A DNA stretch of 64,000 bases from the NCBI GenBank assembly GCA_039527025.1, contig BAAAJN010000012.1:1-64000 (forward strand), written 5' to 3'. The translations under genes were made by a program, and so were the position numbers. The stretch is from Microlunatus lacustris (GTDB taxonomy: Bacteria; Actinomycetota; Actinomycetes; Propionibacteriales; Propionibacteriaceae). The first letter of the stretch is position 1, and each line of letters begins with the position of its first letter. Shown piece after piece: positions 1-7,002 of this stretch. Under the pieces are notes generated by a model, which made no database searches, was not told the DNA's origin, and saw only the letters and a list, made by a program, of their open reading frames with translations.

Positions 1-226
1 CCACCCGGGCAGCAGCACCGTCCCCCCGCCACCACGCCAGGCTGGCCAGCACTGTCAACGCCGGCGCCGCATGACGGTCCGGCAGGTTCGCGCACAGCAC
101 AGTGATCGCCTGCTGCGCCCGCACCACACCCTCACCCGGGCCACCGTCACGCCACGGCACCGGCACCGACCGCACCACCTCGAGCAGCGCCGGAACCAAC
201 ATCACGGTTGAGGTTGTCGGTGGCAT
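1..226 (-). CDS. Partial gene, C-terminal DUF4192-like fragment
   Basis: An open frame reads leftwards from an ATG at 226 and leaves the window at position 1, giving about 75 residues. The stretch ending in TVLASLAWWRGDGAAARV resembles the C-terminal part of actinobacterial DUF4192 proteins, whose function is unknown. It overlaps the tail of the upstream minus-strand gene by about 80 bases, and a weak GAG lies seven bases before the ATG. Because a full DUF4192 protein is much longer, this is either a short relative or the far end of a gene whose beginning has been lost. Family assignment is from recollection of the motif only. Confidence 0.4.
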   Translation of the reverse strand, partial: MPPTTSTVMLVPALLEVVRSVPVPWRDGGPGEGVVRAQQAITVLCANLPDRHAAPALTVLASLAWWRGDGAAARV

Positions 227-593
227 GGTCCAGCTCGGTGGCAATCTCGGTCCAGCAGAGCGCGAGCCAGGTGAGGATGCCGACTCCGAACTCAGGGTCG
301 GCGTAGCGGCCGGCGTGGGTGCGGAGGGCGGCGACGACGATCATTCCGTGCCTCGCGATGGTGTCAGGATCGGGGCCGAGGTGCACTCGCAACATTGGTT
401 TGCCGGGCGGCCGGATGCTAACGACGAGGTAGTGCTGTCCGGTGGGAGAAACGGCCAGGGCGTCGAAGGTCAGGCCCTCGAAGGTTGGGCAGGCCTGGGG
501 TTCGTCGAGGAGCATCTCGCGAGCTCCAGGCGCTGCAAAATGCGCTTGTGCTGGCCGGTTCGGAACTTTTTGTTCGCGGCGCGCGATAGACAA
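147..593 (-). CDS. Hypothetical protein (leader-element gene 1)
   Basis: A protein of about 148 residues with no recognised domain. AGGAGG lies six bases before a TTG at 593 and three bases before a GTG at 596, so one of these two starts is used. The frame also opens further upstream, but that part reads through the conserved hairpin leader and is not coding. The central part (LTFDALAVSPTGQHYLVVSI) is a plausible beta-rich fold; the C-terminus is low-complexity Gly/Ala and overlaps the next gene. It is the first of three genes sharing the same promoter and leader element. Confidence 0.55.
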   Translation of the reverse strand: MSIARREQKVPNRPAQAHFAAPGAREMLLDEPQACPTFEGLTFDALAVSPTGQHYLVVSIRPPGKPMLRVHLGPDPDTIARHGMIVVAALRTHAGRYADPEFGVGILTWLALCWTEIATELDHATDNLNRDVGSGAARGGAVGAGAVA

Positions 594-613
594 CACGTGC
601 CTCCTTTCGACGC

Positions 614-655
614 GCGGCTGGTCAGGCCGCAACTTGGTTTGGTGACGCTATTCTA
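614..655 (-). promoter_or_regulatory. Shared promoter and hairpin leader, copy 1
   Basis: GCGGCTGGTCAGGCCGC (plus-strand reading) occupies 614-630 and forms a 5-bp stem with a 7-base loop in the transcript of the minus-strand gene. It is followed by TTGGTTTGGTG at 634-644 and, read on the minus strand, a TAGAAT -10 box at 650-655. A TTCACA box lies about 16 bases further upstream. The same arrangement recurs at 1001-1037 and 3046-3085. Confidence 0.65.
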
Positions 656-782
656 AATTGTCAGACCCGCTTGTGAACAGTGGCCGTAATGGCTGCCCGA
701 TACCGGGGAGGCGGTGCGGCTTTGATCTCCCCAGGGTTACCTAACGGTGACTTTCGCGGGCTAAGGGGCTCGCTCCCGGCGG

Positions 783-971
783 TCAGCCGATCGGCCGGGC
801 ATCTTGCACCTCGCGTCCCGACCAGTAGTAGCCGTGGTCGATCTGAACGGCGCAGACCCAGAACCGGCCGTCCCGGCGCACGGGGACGTCCCTGTGCCCT
901 CGGACGGTGGCGAGATGGGTGTACGGCGACTGGTAGGCCCAGTCCGGGAACCGTCGTGGTCGTTCGGTCAT
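783..971 (-). CDS. Small hypothetical protein (leader-element gene 2)
   Basis: A 62-residue protein, basic at the N-terminus (MTERPRRFPDWAYQSPY) and rich in aromatic residues, ending WSGREVQDARPIG. The ATG at 971 is chosen because GAGAGG lies about nine bases before it; the longer frame reads through the hairpin leader. No family recognised. It looks like the small conserved accessory proteins common on actinobacterial plasmids. It sits alone, with the second copy of the shared promoter/leader directly upstream, so it is probably expressed together with the genes at 593 and 3024. Confidence 0.5.
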   Translation of the reverse strand: MTERPRRFPDWAYQSPYTHLATVRGHRDVPVRRDGRFWVCAVQIDHGYYWSGREVQDARPIG

Positions 972-1000
972 GTCGAGGCTGCCTCTCGCAGGTAACTCGC

Positions 1001-1037
1001 GCGGCTGGTCAGGCCGCATCTGGTGAAGTTCACGCTA
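1001..1037 (-). promoter_or_regulatory. Shared promoter and hairpin leader, copy 2
   Basis: The 17-base hairpin GCGGCTGGTCAGGCCGC is at 1001-1017, identical to copies 1 and 3. Upstream on the minus strand are CACCAG and then TAGCGT (1032-1037), which fits the TAnnnT -10 pattern and is placed like the -10 boxes of the other copies. The TTGGTTTGGTG part found in copies 1 and 3 is shortened here to TGGTG. Confidence 0.6.
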
Positions 1038-1071
1038 CTGGCGGGGACTGACAGTTTCCCGATCAGGCTGC

Positions 1072-1608
1072 TCACGCGCCAGGGTTGAACACCGCGGTGC
1101 CGGTGTGCCCTGCCTGGTAGATCAGCCGGCGCTGGCCATCGTGGATGGATCCGACCAGACCGGAGCTGCGGTCGAGCTGGAGGACGAGGTCCGCCGGGAT
1201 CCGGCGGGTTGCCGTGGTCGAGGCCCAGACCGAGATCCCGGCGGTGACCAGATCAGAGAGCACCGACCAGGTCTGGTCCGATGGGTCGTCGGCGATGGCG
1301 ACGTGGACGGACTGCCGGGTCAGCACGTGGACCAGATCGGTGCCGGGCATCTCAAGGATGCGGGGAACGTGCAACGAGAGCGCGCGGCCATGGTCGTACA
1401 GGCAGGGAAGGGTGGCCCGGAGGTCGGACAGACCTGCAAGCATCAGGTGGTCGCCTGTCGCGTTCGCAAGAGCGGTCAGCAGCGGAGACTTTCCGCTGCC
1501 AGCTGGACCGGTCACCAACATCGAGCTCGCGGCGAACGCTCTGCTCTCGAGGTAGTCGGCGACCTCAAAGGGCAGGAAGTCCACCAGGTGTGACGTCATC
1601 TCCATCAT
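1072..1608 (-). CDS. P-loop NTPase, short
   Basis: A 178-residue protein with a clear Walker A motif, GPAGSGKS, near residue 34, after a short N-terminus (MMEMTSHLVDFLPFEVADYL). Later segments VHVAIADDPSDQTW and AGISVWASTTATRRIPADL resemble the Walker B and sensor region of secretion/PilT-type ATPases, but the protein is far too short to be one of those. The ATG overlaps the stop of the upstream gene (ATGA), so it is the last gene of a coupled operon with 1605-1856 and the OB-fold-type gene. The NTPase fold is well supported; the cellular role is unknown. Confidence 0.6.
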   Translation of the reverse strand: MMEMTSHLVDFLPFEVADYLESRAFAASSMLVTGPAGSGKSPLLTALANATGDHLMLAGLSDLRATLPCLYDHGRALSLHVPRILEMPGTDLVHVLTRQSVHVAIADDPSDQTWSVLSDLVTAGISVWASTTATRRIPADLVLQLDRSSGLVGSIHDGQRRLIYQAGHTGTAVFNPGA

Positions 1609-1856
1609 CCTCTCCGATGGCTCCCGCGCTGGCCTCTAGAGCTGCTGGCTACTGACCCGGTGCTGAGCTGCGCCGTTCCATGGGGGGCAGGCAGGCAGGC
1701 AGCGTGCGCCCAGCCCCGGTCGTCAAGTCCGGGGACGCTCGCTGCCGCGGCGTCGGGCAGTATCGCCAGGTCGCAGCGGCAACACGTGGCACCGGCCGGG
1801 GCCGCACCGTAGACCAGCGCTCGCCCCGCCCAACCGGCCTCGAGCTGCCCGGTCAC
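1605..1856 (-). CDS. Small Cys/His-containing protein
   Basis: An 83-residue protein starting at a GTG that overlaps the upstream stop (GTGA). Residues CCRCDLAI followed about 25 residues later by WAHAACL give a CxxC...HxxxC arrangement typical of small zinc-binding modules. The C-terminus is Ser/Arg/Gly-rich and low-complexity. The frame opens 63 bases further upstream inside the preceding gene, but the coupled GTG is the better start. Its place between an OB-fold-type protein and a P-loop protein suggests a nucleic-acid role; that is inference only. Confidence 0.5.
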   Translation of the reverse strand: MTGQLEAGWAGRALVYGAAPAGATCCRCDLAILPDAAAASVPGLDDRGWAHAACLPAPHGTAQLSTGSVASSSRGQRGSHRRG

Positions 1857-2410
1857 GAGCCGTTCCCGACGTCGGTTCGCTTGGGCCGGCTCAGGACGGT
1901 TTGTTGCTGGTCGTGCCACAGATCGTGGGCCTTCACCGTCCCCGTGACGCGTACCGAGTGGCCGGGATCGACCTCATAGGCCCAGGCTGCGGAGGTGTAC
2001 ATCTTGGCCAGCGTTGTACCGGCCTCGAGCACGACGAGCCGTCGCGTGGTGCCGTAGCTGTAGCCGTCGACGGTGAGCGCAGTGCGGACAGTCCCTTCCA
2101 CCTCGACCTTGGCACCCACGACCCCCAGCCACAACGGCGCCGGCGCCGGCTCGGCCAGCTCCTCACGCTGGGCCACGATGCGCTGGTAGGCCGCCGGCAC
2201 CGAGGCGAGCAGCCCGACTTCGCGGATCGTGACCGCCTCCGCGCTGAGTACGGCGACCAGGTTCGCGGCATACCCGTCTGACTCCTCGGCGAGCCCTTCG
2301 AGCACCGCCTCCACCAGCGCCGGAACCTGCACCAAGGCCGGCGGCAGATGGGGGTCCAACAGCGCCCTCACCGCCTCCCCGGCCTCACCCCGCCCCACGA
2401 GGAAGTCCAC
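1853..2410 (-). CDS. OB-fold-type protein, downstream part of a probably frameshifted gene
   Basis: This frame encodes an OB-like segment near its end (VEVEGTVRTALTVDGYSYG, then VRVTGTVKAHDLWHDQQQTV). The GTVKxHxxxxxxxQTxLxR pattern is common in uncharacterised phage and plasmid proteins with an OB-type fold. The start is uncertain: GTG codons occur at 2410 and 2398, neither with a good ribosome site. The coding look of the frame begins just where that of the upstream gene is lost, about 2,430-2,470. The two are therefore probably one gene joined by a -1 shift, either a real frameshift or a sequence error. Confidence 0.5.
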   Translation of the reverse strand: MDFLVGRGEAGEAVRALLDPHLPPALVQVPALVEAVLEGLAEESDGYAANLVAVLSAEAVTIREVGLLASVPAAYQRIVAQREELAEPAPAPLWLGVVGAKVEVEGTVRTALTVDGYSYGTTRRLVVLEAGTTLAKMYTSAAWAYEVDPGHSVRVTGTVKAHDLWHDQQQTVLSRPKRTDVGNGS

Positions 2411-3024
2411 GACAAGATCAGCCGTCGACCTACGGCCCAGGTCCGCCGCGTCACCTCCACCCGCAGCACGTACTCCTGGCTTCGCCGGGGCAGCCCAGCC
2501 CTCTCCATGAACTCGTCGAAGTCGCCGCACCAGTCGCGGGAATCCGCCTCGGTGTGGGCGTCCTGCACCAGCCGGGCGATCCACTGCTCGTGCGCCTGCC
2601 TGGTCTGCTCGTGCGCCAGCGCCTCCGCCAGCGCCGCAGCCATCACGGCCCGCTCACCTTCGCTCGCTCGCCCGGTGACGACCCGCCGCGCGTCGACGTT
2701 CCCCGGCTCGAAGGTCACCCGCTGCACCTGAGAGCCCTCCATCACCAGCGCCTCCAGGCGGCCCTCTGCGGCCCCCTCACGCGTCAGGCCCAGCCAGTGC
2801 CCGTTGACCTCCCGCGACCCGTTCCAGGTCCGCAGGAACTCCCCCAGCACCGGCAGCGCCACCACCTCACTCCCGCTCACCTGCCGGAACGGATCGTCGG
2901 CGGTGAACACGGCTTCGCCACGGGTCGAAGCGATCTCGGTGACCCGTTGGTCGGCGACGACAAACACCGGCCGTCCGATCAGGTCCACGCTCGACACCGG
3001 GGCATCCACAACGACATCAGACAT
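2368..3024 (-). CDS. Hypothetical protein, upstream part of a probably frameshifted gene (leader-element gene 3)
   Basis: 218 residues from an ATG at 3024 with AGGAGG four bases upstream, directly behind the third copy of the hairpin leader. The segment SRDWCGDFDEFMERAGLPRR and then EYVLRVEV looks like the N-terminal domain of an uncharacterised phage/plasmid family. The last 25 or so residues are Arg/Trp/Ser-rich and read like out-of-frame sequence, whereas the other minus frame becomes protein-like at this point (ADLVVDFLVGRG). Read with a -1 shift, the product would be about 390 residues and include the OB-type region ending at 1853. Confidence 0.6.
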   Translation of the reverse strand: MSDVVVDAPVSSVDLIGRPVFVVADQRVTEIASTRGEAVFTADDPFRQVSGSEVVALPVLGEFLRTWNGSREVNGHWLGLTREGAAEGRLEALVMEGSQVQRVTFEPGNVDARRVVTGRASEGERAVMAAALAEALAHEQTRQAHEQWIARLVQDAHTEADSRDWCGDFDEFMERAGLPRRSQEYVLRVEVTRRTWAVGRRLILSWTSSWGGVRPGRR

Positions 3025-3045
3025 GCGTCCTCCTCAGGACTACGT

Positions 3046-3085
3046 GCGGCTGGTCAGGCCGCGTTGGTTTGGTGCTTCCAACCTA
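3046..3085 (-). promoter_or_regulatory. Shared promoter and hairpin leader, copy 3
   Basis: GCGGCTGGTCAGGCCGC lies at 3046-3062, TTGGTTTGGTG at 3064-3074, and on the minus strand TAGGTT (-10 pattern TAnnnT) at 3080-3085, five bases before CACC as in copy 1. The ribosome site AGGAGG of the gene at 3024 follows about 12 bases downstream of the hairpin. Confidence 0.65.
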
Positions 3086-3127
3086 GCGGCCACCGGGGAC
3101 CTTCGGGGTGCTCTCCCGGGGTTCCCC

Positions 3128-3165
3128 TGCCCCTGGGACACCCGGCATGGGGTGTCCCAGGGGCA
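3128..3165. repeat. Perfect 16-bp inverted repeat upstream of csf1
   Basis: Arms TGCCCCTGGGACACCC (3128-3143) and its exact complement (3150-3165) enclose the six-base loop GGCATG. It lies between the minus-strand promoter at 3080 and the csf1 start, 65 bases before csf1. There is no T-tract and no plus-strand gene upstream to terminate. An operator for the divergent units, an insulator, or a structured 5' leader of the csf transcript are all possible. Confidence 0.8.
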
Positions 3166-3230
3166 GTCACAAACGAGGCCGCTTCCGCACCTTGTCTGAG
3201 TCGGGAAACGAACTCGACGGGGGTAAACAC

Positions 3231-3878
3231 TTGGACGTTCTGACCGCGGCCTGGGCGGCTGCCGCGCCGCCGGCTCAGGTCGCTAGCACGTCCGGGTCGT
3301 GCGCCCGCTGCTCAACCTCGGGCCCGGTCGTTGCCACCCGGTCCGTGGTCTCCAAGACCTTCACGAGCTATGCGAGCTGGGCCAACCCCAACGGCGCCGG
3401 CATCTGCACCCGCTGCGCCTGGGGGTACCGGACCGCGGATCTGCGGCTGAGCCCGCACCTCATCACCCGCTGCCCGTCCCTGACCAGGCTCACCAAGCCA
3501 GAGGTGGCTACGTTGCTGGCCGGCGGCCGCCTAGACGCCGCCGCCGCGCTGCTCGTGCCCCTCCGGCCCGGCCGCAAGCACCTCATCGCCGAAGCCGGCT
3601 GGGGTCAGGTCACCCTCGACGATGTCCAGCTGCCCTGGACCGACCGCGACGCCGCTCTGCTCAGCCTCGTCATCGACCTCCGAAGCCTGGGCTTCGGCAG
3701 CCGCATGCTCACCGCGGCCGCCCCGCCTTGGCCGGTGCTGCGCCGGCTCCCTGCCAGCAGCTGGGCGGAGGTCATGAACTCCTGGTCTCAGCTGCAGCCG
3801 TGGCGGGCACCGGCGTCCCCCTGGCTCGCTCTCGCCCTCCACACCACAACCACCCTCACCTCGGAAGAAGCGCCATGA
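3231..3878 (+). CDS. csf1: Type IV-B CRISPR-associated protein Csf1 (Cas8-like large subunit)
   Basis: A 215-residue protein with two CxxC pairs, C24/C27 (CARC) and C59/C62 (CTRC), forming the zinc finger typical of Csf1, the Cas8-like subunit of type IV effector complexes. A helical C-terminal region follows. I assign it by this finger together with its position in front of cas11, csf2 and csf3. The start is a TTG with GGGGG seven bases upstream; the longer open frame runs back through the 16-bp hairpin and is unlikely to be coding. It overlaps the next gene by ATGA. In type IV-B complexes this subunit is thought to sit at the 5' end of the guide. Confidence 0.75.
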   Translation: MDVLTAAWAAAAPPAQVASTSGSCARCSTSGPVVATRSVVSKTFTSYASWANPNGAGICTRCAWGYRTADLRLSPHLITRCPSLTRLTKPEVATLLAGGRLDAAAALLVPLRPGRKHLIAEAGWGQVTLDDVQLPWTDRDAALLSLVIDLRSLGFGSRMLTAAAPPWPVLRRLPASSWAEVMNSWSQLQPWRAPASPWLALALHTTTTLTSEEAP

Positions 3879-4108
3879 CTCTGCCGTTCCGCACCGTCAC
3901 CGCCACCCATGACCGTCAGGTGTCCCACCTGGTCGTCATCAGCCCAGCCCTGAGAGGCCTCAGTCCCGACACGTTGCCTGGGGCCACCCTCTGCGGCCGC
4001 ATCGTCGGCGAAGACTCCCCGACCGCGGTCCACGACGTCGAATGCCTCCGCTGCCTCCAACGCGCCCCGGCGTTCCTCACCCTCCCCGCCTACGAGGCCC
4101 AGCCGTGA
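3875..4108 (+). CDS. Small Cys-rich protein inside the type IV-B operon
   Basis: 77 residues starting at an ATG that overlaps the csf1 stop (ATGA) and ending in a GTGA overlap with cas11, so it is firmly part of the coupled operon. H18, C40, C57 and C60 (TLCGR, then ECLRCL) make a likely zinc site. The same TLCG...CxxC layout occurs in small proteins of actinobacterial plasmids and phages. It is not one of the core type IV-B genes (csf1, cas11, csf2, csf3, cysH) as I know them. It could be a detached finger of the effector, a regulator, or an accessory subunit; function unknown. Confidence 0.65.
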   Translation: MTLPFRTVTATHDRQVSHLVVISPALRGLSPDTLPGATLCGRIVGEDSPTAVHDVECLRCLQRAPAFLTLPAYEAQP

Positions 4109-4533
4109 CCTCGCCCAGCACCGACCCCACCGACCGCTGGCTCGCCGCCACCGAGGCGTACATGCCGCCGCTGGACGGCCCGGCCGGCACCGCCGAGCGG
4201 CTGCTGCTGCTCATCCACTACGGCGTCGACTGGCAGAACGGCTGGGTCACCCGCTACCGCAAGACCTACTGGGACCAGCTGCTACCCGACCGCATCATCA
4301 CCGCCACCTACCGCGCCGCCACCCTTCGCCGCTGGTGGCGCGACGTCGCCGACGAGCTCGGCTCCCAACCCCGCAGCTCAGCCGAACGCACCGAACTCGA
4401 ACGGCTGCTGCGCGCCGACTCACTCCCCGTGCTCGAGATCCTCCGCGCCGAGACCGAAGCGCTGCTCCTCCGCACCCGGATCGTCAGCGAAGCCGTCCGC
4501 GCCCAACGGCGCCCGCACCCGATCGAGGCCTGA
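4105..4533 (+). CDS. cas11: Type IV-B small subunit Cas11
   Basis: 142 residues from a GTG overlapping the preceding stop. Almost entirely helical, with an aromatic/basic core (WVTRYRKTYWDQLLPDR, then RWWRDVADELG). Its size and position between csf1 and csf2 match the Cas11 small subunit of type IV-B loci. Cas11 subunits line the belly of the effector next to the Cas7 backbone. It is followed after three bases by csf2. The call rests on fold type and neighbourhood rather than on a diagnostic motif. Confidence 0.7.
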   Translation: MTSPSTDPTDRWLAATEAYMPPLDGPAGTAERLLLLIHYGVDWQNGWVTRYRKTYWDQLLPDRIITATYRAATLRRWWRDVADELGSQPRSSAERTELERLLRADSLPVLEILRAETEALLLRTRIVSEAVRAQRRPHPIEA

Positions 4534-4536
4534 CCT

Positions 4537-5415
4537 ATGCACGCCACCACCACCTGGAGGGGAACCCTCACGGCCCTGTCCTCCATCGCTCACGGCGGCG
4601 AGACCCGGGGCACTATCACTCTGCTCCGCCGCGAGCTGATCGCTCAACCGGCCGGCCCACTTGTCCACGTCCCCGTCATCAGTGGCAACAGCTTCCGCGG
4701 CCGCCTCCGCCGCATCGGAGAGGAACTGCTGCGCGAGGCCCTCTACTACGACGGACAGCTCTCACCCGCCGCCGCCCACGCCCTGCGCGGCGGCGGCTCA
4801 CTGGCCAAGACGTCCAGCGAGCCGCTGTCCGGGAGCCGGCTACAGACGCTGCGCAACCTCGTCCCCCAGATCGGGGTCTTCGGCGCCGCCGGCGGCGGCG
4901 TCATCATCGACGGCGCCCTCGACGTCGGGAAGGTCGTCCCCCACGTCGCCGAAACCAGCCACATCACCGGCTACCCCACCCGCCGCTCCGCCTTCGAAGC
5001 CACCCAGATCGAGTCCTACACCCGCCAAGACGACAGCGGCACCCACGACTTCTGCACCGTCACCCCCACCAGCGAGCTCACCCTCGACCCCGACCAGGCC
5101 GAACTCCCCGCCACCGTCGGCCTCCCCGGCACGGCTCAGCAGATGCTCTATCGCATCGAGACCTTTCCCGCCGGCACTGTCTTCTCCACCTGGCTCCGGC
5201 TCCGGCGCGGCACCCCGCTCGAGCGAGCGTTCCTCCACGACATCCTCGCCACCTACGGCCGTGACGGTCGCATCGGCGGCCGTGTCGGCACCGGTCACGG
5301 ACAGGTCCGCGTCGACCTCACCTGCGACGACACCGCCACACCTGACTGCGACTGGCGAGCCGTGACCCGCAAGCACCGCACTCAGATCCTCAACGCCCTG
5401 GAGACGCTGACATGA
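4537..5415 (+). CDS. csf2: Type IV CRISPR backbone protein Csf2 (Cas7)
   Basis: 292 residues. Near the N-terminus VISGNSFRGRLRR is the conserved RAMP signature of Cas7-family proteins, and near the C-terminus GRIGGRVGTGHGQV is the glycine-rich RNA-binding loop. Csf2 polymerises along the guide RNA to form the backbone of the type IV complex. The ATG follows the cas11 stop by three bases, and its own stop overlaps the csf3 start (ATGA), so stoichiometry is probably set within one polycistronic message. This is the clearest Cas protein of the locus. Confidence 0.85.
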   Translation: MHATTTWRGTLTALSSIAHGGETRGTITLLRRELIAQPAGPLVHVPVISGNSFRGRLRRIGEELLREALYYDGQLSPAAAHALRGGGSLAKTSSEPLSGSRLQTLRNLVPQIGVFGAAGGGVIIDGALDVGKVVPHVAETSHITGYPTRRSAFEATQIESYTRQDDSGTHDFCTVTPTSELTLDPDQAELPATVGLPGTAQQMLYRIETFPAGTVFSTWLRLRRGTPLERAFLHDILATYGRDGRIGGRVGTGHGQVRVDLTCDDTATPDCDWRAVTRKHRTQILNALETLT

Positions 5416-6140
5416 CCACCAGCCACGTTCCGTTGCTCGTGCGGGCACACCTCGCTGCCGGCATCGCCCAAGCAGCGCCGTGGGGCATTGCCCTGGACGG
5501 CATCCTCGCCGCCGAGATGTGGGCCGAGCACAAGGCCTCCTCCCGCGCCGCCGGGACCGACCACACCCCAGCTCTAGACCAGGCCGAACCCGCCGACCTG
5601 GACCTGCCACTGGCTCGCTGCCAACCGCCACACGGCCCCTGGCACTGGGCAGCGACCTGCGCCTTTCCCGAACAGTTCTCCGACCGCCTCGACGTCCATA
5701 CCTGGAGTGGACGCGTCGACCACCGCCACCTCGAGCAGGCCACTCACGCCCTGCCGAAGGTGATCTCGAACCGCCAAGGCCGCTACCGGTCCCGCCTGAT
5801 GCCGCTGCTGGTCACGCCGTGCACCTCGGTCACCTGGTACGCCGTCGGCGACCCCATGCGGATCGGTGACCTGCTCACCCCGATCGCCTCCATCGGCAAG
5901 AAACGGACCTCCGGCGAAGGCCACGTCCTCCGCTGGGAAATCCAACCCCAGCCGTCACTGGACCCCTTCGCGGCCGCCCACCTGCACCCAGACTCCACCT
6001 TGGGTCGACCAACCCCCTCCGACTGCCTCATCGGACGCACCGTCACCGATGGCGGGGCAGGACGAGCCGGCGTCCGACCGCCATACATGCACCACGCCCG
6101 CCAGCACCAGCTCCGATTACCGGCCCTCCTGCAGAGCTGA
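5412..6140 (+). CDS. csf3: Type IV CRISPR protein Csf3 (Cas5-like)
   Basis: 242 residues, start overlapping the csf2 stop (ATGA). The segment IASIGKKRTSGEGHVLRWEI contains the glycine-rich loop of RAMP/Cas5 proteins, and RLMPLLVTPCTSVTWYAVGD precedes it. In type IV complexes Csf3 is the Cas5-type subunit capping the 5' handle of the guide. No cas6/csf5 gene, which would process a guide in type IV-A, is present, in agreement with a type IV-B assignment. The final 40 residues are less conserved in appearance. Confidence 0.8.
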   Translation: MTTSHVPLLVRAHLAAGIAQAAPWGIALDGILAAEMWAEHKASSRAAGTDHTPALDQAEPADLDLPLARCQPPHGPWHWAATCAFPEQFSDRLDVHTWSGRVDHRHLEQATHALPKVISNRQGRYRSRLMPLLVTPCTSVTWYAVGDPMRIGDLLTPIASIGKKRTSGEGHVLRWEIQPQPSLDPFAAAHLHPDSTLGRPTPSDCLIGRTVTDGGAGRAGVRPPYMHHARQHQLRLPALLQS

Positions 6141-6147
6141 GCGCCGC

Positions 6148-6984
6148 ATGCCCACCTCGGCCGGCCTCGACTTAGACACCCTGCGCGGCTTCCGCCACAG
6201 CCCCCGGAACTTGCACCAACTGCGACACCGGGTCGAGGTGCACCTCGACCAGGCGGGCGGCTACGTCGCCTTCTCAGGCGGCAAAGACTCCCTTGTCGCC
6301 CTGCACCTGACATTGGCGGTCGAACCCGACATCCCGGTCGTCTTCTTCGACTCGGGCCTGGAGTTCCCCGAGACCTACACCTACCTGAGCGAGGTCGCCG
6401 ACCGCTGGAGACTCAATCTCAACGTCGTCGCCGCAACCCACACCACCCTCGAGATCCTCGCTGCGACCGGCGCCTGGGACCACCACGCCACACCCGCCCA
6501 GTGCGTCCCGGATCTGCACCAGGTCCTCATCAGCGAACCAGCCGCTCGAGCCCACAACCTGTACGGTCCGGGAGAGATCTGGGGTGTCCGGGCACAGGAG
6601 TCCCGCGGCCGCGCCGCCGCCTACGCCAACGGTCTCAGGGCAGAACAGGCGACAACTTGCCGAGGGTGCTGCAGCAGCCCCCAGGACAGCCGCGCACACC
6701 ACGGCGGGCTCATCCGTCGCGTCGACGGCACCACGGCATTCGGGCCCGTGTGGGACTGGAAGACTGACGAGATCTGGGGCTACATCGCCCGGCACCACCT
6801 GCCGCCCAACCCGGTGTATGCCAAGCTGCGCCGCCTCGGCGCCCCTGAACACTTCCTCCGCGTCTCCCACATGCTCGACGCCACCCGCCTCGAGGAAGGC
6901 CGCGTCACCTGGCTCCGCCGCGGCTGGCCGGCCATCTTCGAAGACCTCGCCGCCGTCCTTCCCAGGATCCGCGAGTTCCTCTGA
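6148..6984 (+). CDS. cysH: CysH-like PAPS reductase/ATP pyrophosphatase-family protein of the type IV-B locus
   Basis: 278 residues. SGGKDS at residues 43-48 is the PP-loop that binds ATP or adenylylated nucleotides. VVFFDSGLEFPETYTYL and IWGVRAQESRGRA match the conserved blocks of the PAPS reductase family, and TDEIWGYIARHHLPPNPVY is the usual C-terminal block. The C-terminal redox cysteine motif of assimilatory reductases is missing, so sulfate reduction is unlikely. A cysH-like gene is a hallmark neighbour of type IV-B loci; its job there is not settled, and RNA or nucleotide modification is a reasonable guess. It starts eight bases after csf3 and closes the operon. Confidence 0.85.
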   Translation: MPTSAGLDLDTLRGFRHSPRNLHQLRHRVEVHLDQAGGYVAFSGGKDSLVALHLTLAVEPDIPVVFFDSGLEFPETYTYLSEVADRWRLNLNVVAATHTTLEILAATGAWDHHATPAQCVPDLHQVLISEPAARAHNLYGPGEIWGVRAQESRGRAAAYANGLRAEQATTCRGCCSSPQDSRAHHGGLIRRVDGTTAFGPVWDWKTDEIWGYIARHHLPPNPVYAKLRRLGAPEHFLRVSHMLDATRLEEGRVTWLRRGWPAIFEDLAAVLPRIREFL

Positions 6985-7002
6985 GGCCGCCGCGGCCGCC
7001 GC

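Noticed and set aside
6148..6984. cysH as an assimilatory sulfate-reduction gene linked to the sulfur cargo
   Set aside because: It is translationally linked to csf3, 53 kb from the sulfur genes, and lacks the C-terminal redox cysteine motif of sulfate-assimilation enzymes.
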